Assembly: GCA_964451785.1 (NCBI GenBank) | Contig: CAYVJG010000059.1 | Span: forward strand, 1 to 9,465 | Length of the DNA: 9,465 bases | Reading direction: 5' to 3' | From: JAJYSO01 sp964451785 | GTDB taxonomy: Bacteria > Bacteroidota > Bacteroidia > Flavobacteriales > Flavobacteriaceae | Shown: positions 5,740-9,465 of the stretch, in pieces | Layout of the letters: each line of letters starts with the position of its first letter | Position numbering within the stretch: position 1 is the stretch's first letter | Translations under genes and position numbers: made by a program | The notes under the pieces: generated by a model | What the model saw: the letters and a program-made list of their open reading frames with translations, nothing else | Databases searched by the model: none | Told to the model about the DNA's origin: nothing

Positions 5740-6031
5740 GCTTTTATTTTGGTTATCAGTCTATGATAAACTAAACCAGCCACAACACAAATTCATTTTT
5801 ATCTCGCATAAAGCCTATTTTAAGTGTTTAGGCATTCTTTAGAAATACACACCGCTTTATTTGTACGGCTATTGTTATTCCTACGCACTGTATATTTATA
5901 TTCTTTATTACTTTTACCCACTCCTAATTTCTATTGTTCTATATTTCAAACACTTATATTTTACAGGTGTTTCCAGAGAAAAAAAGTATATAATTTTTTA
6001 TTAAATCACTTTAAAAAACAAAAAAGAGTTA
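5740..6031. other. AT-rich intergenic segment, no gene seen
   Basis: About 290 bases of very AT-rich DNA lie between the att terminator and the tRNA-Lys promoter. The only structure I see is a small palindrome, TTATCA-GTCTA-TGATAA (5753-5769). An open plus-strand frame here runs into the first tRNA and has a low-complexity, Phe/Leu-rich translation, so it is not called. Confidence 0.5.
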
Positions 6032-6039
6032 TATCTTTG
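6032..6039 (+). promoter_or_regulatory. promoter -7 box of the first tRNA-Lys gene
   Basis: TATCTTTG is a perfect TAnnTTTG match ending 17 bases before the tRNA starts, so transcription would begin about 10 bases upstream of the mature tRNA. No clear -33 TTG is seen; a TTTA about 19 bases upstream may stand in. The upstream sequence is strongly A/T-rich, as in UP-like regions. Confidence 0.65.
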
Positions 6040-6056
6040 CACCCGCAACAACGAAA

Positions 6057-6129
6057 GATCTGGTAGCTCAGTTGGTAGAGCATCTCCCTTTTAAGGAGAG
6101 GGTCCTGGGTTCGAGCCCCAGCCAGATCA
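6057..6129 (+). tRNA. tRNA-Lys (anticodon TTT), copy 1
   Basis: A full 73-base cloverleaf: acceptor GATCTGG/CCAGATC with discriminator A, D-arm GCTC...GAGC, anticodon stem TCTCC/GGAGA with loop CTTTTAA (anticodon 6090-6092), and T-arm CTGGG-TTCGAGC-CCCAG. CCA is not encoded and must be added enzymatically. It is identical to the copy 181 bp downstream. Confidence 0.97.
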
Positions 6130-6174
6130 CTTCTTTTAACAACTAGTTTGTTAACTGAATTCTGAACATATTTT

Positions 6175-6199
6175 AAAGCAACCTCAGTGTTGCTTTTCT
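6175..6199 (+). terminator. terminator-like hairpin after tRNA-Lys copy 1
   Basis: AAAGCAAC (6175-6182), loop CTCAGT, GTTGCTTT (6189-6196) form an 8-bp stem, followed only by TCT, so it is weak by its T-tail. An additional hairpin, TTAACAA-CTAGT-TTGTTAA (6136-6154), sits between it and the tRNA. Some transcripts may read through to the second tRNA. Confidence 0.5.
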
Positions 6200-6237
6200 A
6201 TTGGAATTAGCGTGATTTTCACGTTTACATATTGAAA

Positions 6238-6310
6238 GATCTGGTAGCTCAGTTGGTAGAGCATCTCCCTTTTAAGGAGAGGGTCCTGGGTTCGAGCCCC
6301 AGCCAGATCA
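6238..6310 (+). tRNA. tRNA-Lys (anticodon TTT), copy 2
   Basis: Base-for-base identical to the tRNA at 6057-6129, with anticodon at 6271-6273. The identity also covers four bases before and eight after the tRNA (6053-6137 against 6234-6318), so an 85-bp unit was duplicated in tandem. There is no good TAnnTTTG box directly upstream; TACATATTG is only a partial match. This copy may depend on read-through from the first. A hairpin, CGTGA-TTT-TCACG (6211-6223), lies just before it. Confidence 0.97.
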
Positions 6311-6318
6311 CTTCTTTT

Positions 6319-6343
6319 GCACCTTTATCAAGGTGCTTTTTTT
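6319..6343 (+). terminator. strong intrinsic terminator after tRNA-Lys copy 2
   Basis: GCACCTT (6319-6325), loop TATC, AAGGTGC (6330-6336) form a 7-bp GC-containing stem, followed by seven T. It starts nine bases after the tRNA and probably ends the tRNA transcript. Confidence 0.85.
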
Positions 6344-6465
6344 ATGGCTCTATGCTAAATATAGTGGGTAACCAAAATTTCAATTTTCCACAATAAAGCA
6401 AGCCTTAATTAGTGAAGTGTCTTTATATGGAATATACCTTAGGTAAAAACCTTTCTTTCACTATT

Positions 6466-6552
6466 CAACCCTTTCAGGGTTGTTAGGTGGGTAGTCTGTT
6501 ATTCCCCGTAGGCTTTGCCTACGGTTTTAGCTATTAAAGTCCTTTGGACTTT
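6466..6552. repeat. array of three perfect hairpins with 3-base loops
   Basis: The three are CAACCCT-TTC-AGGGTTG (6466-6482), CCGTAGGC-TTT-GCCTACGG (6506-6524) and AAAGTCC-TTT-GGACTTT (6536-6552). Stems are 7, 8 and 7 bp with no mismatch and the loops are TTC, TTT and TTT, but the stem sequences are unrelated. Centres are 41 and 29 bp apart. The array recalls REP-like palindromes mobilised by RAYT transposases, or the structured part of an RNA; neither is proven. Confidence 0.6.
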
Positions 6553-6650
6553 TTATTACTGACAAGTTTTAAAATAAGATTCGATCTGGTTTTATTTACT
6601 CACTCAAAACAACATAGTGCCATTTTTATTTATAGCACTCCCCTACTCTC

Positions 6651-6706
6651 TTATACCAATTAGAATTATTTTTTAGTCCGATTTAGAATATTTTTTATAG
6701 GTATAA
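6651..6706 (+). repeat. 56-bp dispersed repeat, copy 1, with inverted ends
   Basis: It begins TTATACC and ends GGTATAA, a perfect 7-bp terminal inverted repeat. It matches 9272-9327 in the same orientation at 47 of 56 positions without gaps. It is too short to encode anything. A MITE-like or REP-like element, or a shared regulatory module, would fit. Confidence 0.65.
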
Positions 6707-6754
6707 TTTATCTATACAGTATTACCCCCGGTAAACTAAAAATCCATTTCCGCA

Positions 6755-6793
6755 TATAAAAACCGCCTTAAACTCATCAAAGCTTAAAGCGGT
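6755..6793 (-). terminator. terminator of the ferritin gene
   Basis: On the minus strand ACCGCTTTAA pairs with TTAAGGCGGT (plus 6793-6784 and 6771-6762), a 10-bp stem with one G-U pair and a 12-base loop. It is followed by TTTTATATG. It lies 34 bases beyond the ferritin stop codon. Confidence 0.75.
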
Positions 6794-6827
6794 AATTAAA
6801 GTTATACAAAATTGTTTAGACGACTTA

Positions 6828-7340
6828 TTAAGCCTGTTTAAGTTGATTGTCAATCAATTTAAGAGCAATTGGGCTATCGGCATACAAGTCGAATAAATCG
6901 AGGATGTCACGCAATTTTTTCTCTTCTTCCATTTGTTCTGTCACAAACCAGTTTAAGAAAAGTTCAGTGCGATAATCTTCAAGTTTACGGCATTTAGTCA
7001 CAATACTATGAATAGATTTAGTCACTTCAATTTCTTGTTCTAAAGCAGATTCAAAAATTTCTTTAAGCGAATTAAAATCGTGTTCAACAGCGTTGACTTT
7101 AGGTGCATAAGCGGTACCTCCATTATCATTGATATAATGGAATATTTTCATTTGGTGATCGCGTTCTTCTGCAGCTTGTTCATAGAATAAATGAGCACTA
7201 CCTTGAAGCGCATTTTGATCACACCATGAAGCCATAGCTAAATATGCTGAAGAGGCAGCAGCTTCTTGAGCCACTTGAGCATTCAACGCGTCCATAACTT
7301 CTACATTTATACCTAGTTTTTGTCTCATCAAGTCTTTCAT
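6828..7340 (-). CDS. ftnA: non-haem ferritin (FtnA-like iron storage protein)
   Basis: The 170-residue protein should assemble into the 24-subunit cytoplasmic shell that oxidises ferrous iron and stores it as mineral. Ferroxidase residues are all in place when offset by nine from E. coli FtnA: E26 with Y33 (QEAAASSAYL), E59 and H62 (EERDH), E103 (QEIEV), and E135, Q136, E138, E139 (TEQMEEE). The extra N-terminal residues (MKDLMRQKLG) account for the offset. Length is normal for a bacterial ferritin, and there is no haem-ligand Met to suggest bacterioferritin. It is a single-gene unit with its own promoter candidate and terminator. I see no clear Fur-type operator. The family is certain; the symbol is by similarity. 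Confidence 0.93.
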   Translation of the reverse strand: MKDLMRQKLGINVEVMDALNAQVAQEAAASSAYLAMASWCDQNALQGSAHLFYEQAAEERDHQMKIFHYINDNGGTAYAPKVNAVEHDFNSLKEIFESALEQEIEVTKSIHSIVTKCRKLEDYRTELFLNWFVTEQMEEEKKLRDILDLFDLYADSPIALKLIDNQLKQA

Positions 7341-7380
7341 AACACTAATATGTTTAAATAGTTATACAATTTGTGTAGAA

Positions 7381-7388
7381 CAAAGTTA
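7381..7388 (-). promoter_or_regulatory. ferritin promoter -7 box
   Basis: On the minus strand TAACTTTG matches TAnnTTTG exactly and lies 40 bases upstream of the ATG, which would give a leader of about 30-35 bases. No convincing -33 TTG is found at 19-23 bases upstream; the area is T-rich (TGTTTTACATTTTCTTT). Confidence 0.6.
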
Positions 7389-7452
7389 GGGAAAGAAAAT
7401 GTAAAACAGGCTGAGTATGTGTTATTTGAAAGCAGTCTAAACCTAAAGAAGC

Positions 7453-7770
7453 CTATACAGCCAGTTGAGAAATACAAGGGCCTTGTAAAATAGCAAATGC
7501 GCCAAAGAATAATTCTTTTAAATCAATAACCTCATAGGTATTTAAAACCATCAAGTGTTGACGGTTGCAGAAAGTTAAAATCTCTAACCCATTTTTATTT
7601 TCATCAGCGTAAAAATGAGTAGATAAATCAATAGCATTCAGTGAATTGCGAAATTTTAAGAGTTGACAAAATGACATGGTCACTTGTTTGTGCTCTGCTT
7701 CAAAATGGAAACAACGCTGCTGATCGCATTGATAGAGTTTATAATATTTTGACTGATAAAGTAATTCCAT
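7453..7770 (-). CDS. unknown small protein (105 aa)
   Basis: The product begins MELLYQSKYYKLYQCDQQRC. I do not recognise the family. It has no signal peptide or long membrane helix. The N-terminal half looks like beta strands separated by turns (YYKLYQCD, RCFHFEAEH), followed by a probable helix (FCQLLKFRNSLNAID). The hydrophobic C-terminus (LKELFFGAFAILQG) could be a buried helix. Four Cys occur (15, 20, 35, 68) without a metal-site pattern. It lies between ferritin and rimO on the same strand, with 147 bases and a terminator separating it from rimO, so it is probably a separate unit. It is likely a cytosolic lineage-specific protein; any link to iron or ribosomes would be guessing. Confidence 0.75.
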   Translation of the reverse strand: MELLYQSKYYKLYQCDQQRCFHFEAEHKQVTMSFCQLLKFRNSLNAIDLSTHFYADENKNGLEILTFCNRQHLMVLNTYEVIDLKELFFGAFAILQGPCISQLAV

Positions 7771-7777
7771 TGCGCAG

Positions 7778-7809
7778 CAAAAATAAGCTTTATTTGGATT
7801 TAATTCAAA
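7778..7809 (-). promoter_or_regulatory. complete promoter of the 105-aa gene, very close to its start
   Basis: On the minus strand TTTG (plus 7806-7809), exactly 20 bases, then TATTTTTG (plus 7778-7785) is the best -33/-7 match in the window. The -7 box ends only seven bases before the ATG at 7768-7770, so transcription would begin at or within a few bases of the start codon. Confidence 0.65.
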
Positions 7810-7858
7810 TTGAACGGAAAAGTTTTTAATTATTTTTCAGAAGCCAAAATAAAGGCAT

Positions 7859-7895
7859 AAAAAAACTGACGTTGCTTACAGCATCACGTCAGTTT
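7859..7895 (-). terminator. rimO terminator
   Basis: AAACTGACG (7863-7871) and CGTCAGTTT (7887-7895) form a perfect 9-bp stem with a 15-base loop. On the minus strand it is followed by a T-run (plus 7859-7862). It starts about 22 bases after the rimO stop and prevents read-through into the 105-aa gene. Confidence 0.85.
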
Positions 7896-7917
7896 ATAAA
7901 TTATTAAATGCTACATT

Positions 7918-9225
7918 TTAAGCTTGCACAGGGCTCCCGTACAGATCAAAATCAGTAGCTTCTTCAATTTTTATTTGTGCAAAATCACCTGTTTTCAAAT
8001 AGAATTTAGAAGCGTCAATCAACACTTCGTTATCCACATCAGGAGAATCAAATTCGGTGCGGCCAATAAAGTAGTTGCCTTCTTTGCGGTCGATGACACA
8101 TTTAAAAGTTTTGCCTATTTTTTCTTGATTCAACTCCCATGAAATTTGGGCTTGAATTTCCATGATTTCATTAGCACGGGCTTGTTTTACTTCTTCAGGC
8201 ACATCATCTTCTAAAGTGTAAGCATGCGTGTTTTCTTCATGTGAATAGGTAAAACATCCCAAGCGTTCAAAGCGCATTTCTTTAACCCATTCTTTAAGTT
8301 CTTGATATTTTTCTTCTGTTTCACCAGGATAACCTACAATCAACGTGGTACGGATTGCCATTTCAGGAACGAGCTCGCGAAATTGTTTAATCAACTTCGT
8401 GGTTTTTGCATGATTCGTTCCACGGCGCATTGATTTAAGTAAATCGTCATTAATGTGTTGTAGCGGAATATCTAGGTAATTACAAACTTTAGGTTCATTT
8501 TTAATGACTTCTAAAACATCCATAGGGAAACCTGTTGGAAAAGCGTAGTGAAGGCGGATCCACTCAATACCCTCAACTTTCACTAAGGCTTTAAGCAACT
8601 CGGCTAAGTTGCGTTTTTTATAAAGATCTAATCCGTAGTAAGTCAAATCTTGAGCAATCAAGATCAATTCTTTTACGCCTTTAGCTGCCAATTTTGAAGC
8701 TTCTTCAACAAGCTCTTCAATAGGTTTAGAGCGATGTTTACCACGCATAAGCGGAATAGCACAAAACGAACACGGACGATCACAACCTTCAGCAATTTTT
8801 AAAAACGCATAGTTTTTAGGTGTAGTGGTCATGCGCTCACCGATCAATTCGTGTTTATAATCGGCTTCTAAAGCTTTGAGTAATGACGGCAACTCGGTGG
8901 TTCCAAAATACTGATCTACATTAGGAATCTCCTTTTGAAGATCCGGTTTATAGCGTTCAGACAAGCAACCAGTTACATAGAGTTCATCAATCTCTCCTTC
9001 CTCTTTGCGCTGTGCAAAATCAAGAATAGTATCAATAGATTGCTGTTTGGCATTATCGATAAATCCGCAGGTGTTAATCACTACAATATTACCTTCACCT
9101 TCGTGCTCTACTTCTTTGCCATTAGCCTTGAGTTGCCCCATAAGTACTTCAGAATCATAAATATTCTTACTACAGCCAAGGGTAACGACATTAATTTTAT
9201 TCTTTTTTAGGGATTTTGTCCGCAT
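7918..9225 (-). CDS. rimO: ribosomal protein S12 methylthiotransferase RimO
   Basis: The 435-residue radical-SAM enzyme adds a methylthio group to the conserved Asp of ribosomal protein S12. The N-terminal UPF0004 domain supplies three cluster cysteines: C18 (TLGCSKNIYDSE), C53 (INTCGFI) and C87 (VTGCLSERY). The radical SAM cluster motif is CDRPCSFC with C148, C152 and C155. The C-terminal TRAM domain (about 365-435) includes RTEFDSPDVDNEVLI, typical of RimO. The CSKNxxDSE signature and GFI after C53 separate it from the tRNA enzyme MiaB. Length is normal. It is apparently transcribed alone, with a promoter box upstream and a terminator downstream; I see no FtsY or other recognisable gene beside it. 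Confidence 0.95.
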   Translation of the reverse strand: MRTKSLKKNKINVVTLGCSKNIYDSEVLMGQLKANGKEVEHEGEGNIVVINTCGFIDNAKQQSIDTILDFAQRKEEGEIDELYVTGCLSERYKPDLQKEIPNVDQYFGTTELPSLLKALEADYKHELIGERMTTTPKNYAFLKIAEGCDRPCSFCAIPLMRGKHRSKPIEELVEEASKLAAKGVKELILIAQDLTYYGLDLYKKRNLAELLKALVKVEGIEWIRLHYAFPTGFPMDVLEVIKNEPKVCNYLDIPLQHINDDLLKSMRRGTNHAKTTKLIKQFRELVPEMAIRTTLIVGYPGETEEKYQELKEWVKEMRFERLGCFTYSHEENTHAYTLEDDVPEEVKQARANEIMEIQAQISWELNQEKIGKTFKCVIDRKEGNYFIGRTEFDSPDVDNEVLIDASKFYLKTGDFAQIKIEEATDFDLYGSPVQA

Positions 9226-9257
9226 AGTATAATCTTAAGATTGAAAAACAGAATGTG

Positions 9258-9265
9258 CAAAATTA
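9258..9265 (-). promoter_or_regulatory. rimO promoter -7 box
   Basis: On the minus strand TAATTTTG is a perfect TAnnTTTG match, 32 bases upstream of the rimO ATG (9223-9225). The -33 region would fall inside the 56-bp repeat (from 9272). No TTG is seen there at the right distance, so the repeat may shape or have replaced the upstream part of this promoter. Confidence 0.55.
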
Positions 9266-9271
9266 CGGAAG

Positions 9272-9327
9272 TTATACCGATTAGAATTATTTTTAAGTCC
9301 AATTTGTAATATTTTCTGCAGGTATTA
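9272..9327 (+). repeat. 56-bp dispersed repeat, copy 2
   Basis: It starts TTATACC and ends GGTATTA, so its terminal inverted repeat has one mismatch. It matches 6651-6706 at 47 of 56 positions, same length and orientation. It abuts the rimO -7 box on the upstream side. Confidence 0.65.
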
Positions 9328-9465
9328 TTAGGAATTAAGCGTTAAAAACCTCTGAATGGTCAAGCTTAGCATCTTTTTTTTACGCTTGCAATTCAATTCA
9401 CTTAACTTGGTTGGTTCTACCATTATTTGTGTGGGTAAAGATTTAGTCCCCCATGAAAAAATAGG
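9328..9465. other. right-edge segment, no gene assigned
   Basis: About 138 bases to the window end. Short frames are open on both strands: minus 9465-9335 (ending KRKKKMLSLTIQRFLTLNS) and plus from an ATG at 9356 (beginning MVKLSIFFLRLQFNSLNL). Neither resembles a known protein end or start, and both cannot be real, so none is called. A partial gene entering from the right remains possible. Confidence 0.35.

Larger units (their letters stand above)
6344..6754. other. intergenic region with hairpins and a dispersed repeat, no protein gene seen
   Basis: About 410 bases between the tRNA terminator and the ferritin terminator contain no credible coding frame. They hold three triloop hairpins (6466-6552), a 56-bp repeat (6651-6706), and a small hairpin TTACC-CCC-GGTAA (6722-6734). 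A non-coding RNA cannot be excluded, but I see no clear promoter for one. Confidence 0.5.

Noticed and set aside
5824..6066. 80-codon plus-strand frame upstream of tRNA-Lys
   Set aside because: It begins at GTG, runs into the tRNA and across its promoter, and reads as random AT-rich sequence.
6057..6310. The tRNA-Lys genes considered as the element's insertion target
   Set aside because: Both are intact with their own flanks, and the tRNA fragment at 5682-5705 has a different acceptor and T-arm.
7641..8142. Plus-strand frames opposite the 105-aa gene and the end of rimO
   Set aside because: They are antisense to well-supported genes and cross the rimO terminator or a promoter; no coding signal of their own.
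8935..9210. Plus-strand frame of 91 codons antisense to the rimO start
   Set aside because: It lies opposite the UPF0004 domain of rimO, whose cysteine motifs are intact; the translation is Phe/Ile-rich noise.
9335..9465. Partial gene at the right edge, on either strand
   Set aside because: Frames are open on both strands over only about 110-130 bases, with no recognisable protein; not enough sequence to choose.

Overview
The window looks like a Bacteroidota chromosome, probably a Flavobacteriia-type genome. The DNA is AT-rich, start codons lack Shine-Dalgarno sequences, and TAnnTTTG (-7) promoter boxes stand upstream of several genes. The RimO and ferritin proteins also look like those of this group. 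The taxon is inferred by eye, not from a search.

Positions 1 to about 5705 look like the right-hand part of an integrated mobile element. A leftward operon (minus strand, about 4146 to beyond position 1) encodes a small Cro-like protein, four tiny unknown proteins, a 989-residue primase-helicase, and the start of one more gene cut by the window edge. Facing it, a rightward pair encodes an Xre-family repressor-like protein and an unknown 145-residue protein. The gap between the two units holds a duplicated 21-bp repeat, a 7-bp-arm palindrome and leftward promoter boxes, which is the layout of a lysis-lysogeny type switch. Beyond the rightward pair lies about 600 bp of non-coding DNA with a 34-bp imperfect palindrome, eight GTTACA/TGTAAC hexamers, a G-run/C-run section and a short GC-rich patch. 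This section could hold a replication origin or recombinase-binding sites. It ends in a 24-nt copy of a tRNA 3' end followed directly by a strong terminator. That is the expected signature of an att site left at the far end of an element that inserted into a tRNA gene. The integrase and the intact tRNA should lie to the left, outside the window. No integrase, capsid or relaxase gene is visible here, so phage satellite, prophage fragment and mobilizable island all remain possible.

Positions 5740-9465 look like ordinary chromosome. Two identical tRNA-Lys(TTT) genes lie in an 85-bp tandem duplication, each followed by a terminator-like hairpin. Next comes about 420 bp of non-coding DNA with three triloop hairpins and a 56-bp repeat. 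Then follow, all on the minus strand, a ferritin gene, a small unknown gene and rimO, each with its own promoter candidate. A second copy of the 56-bp repeat (47 of 56 identical) lies just upstream of rimO, so the two copies bracket the ferritin-rimO segment.

In working terms, the Xre protein probably represses the leftward operon at the palindrome. When repression is lifted, the primase-helicase would replicate the excised element. Its C-terminus resembles the acidic tip of SSB, which suggests a way to recruit host replication or repair proteins.
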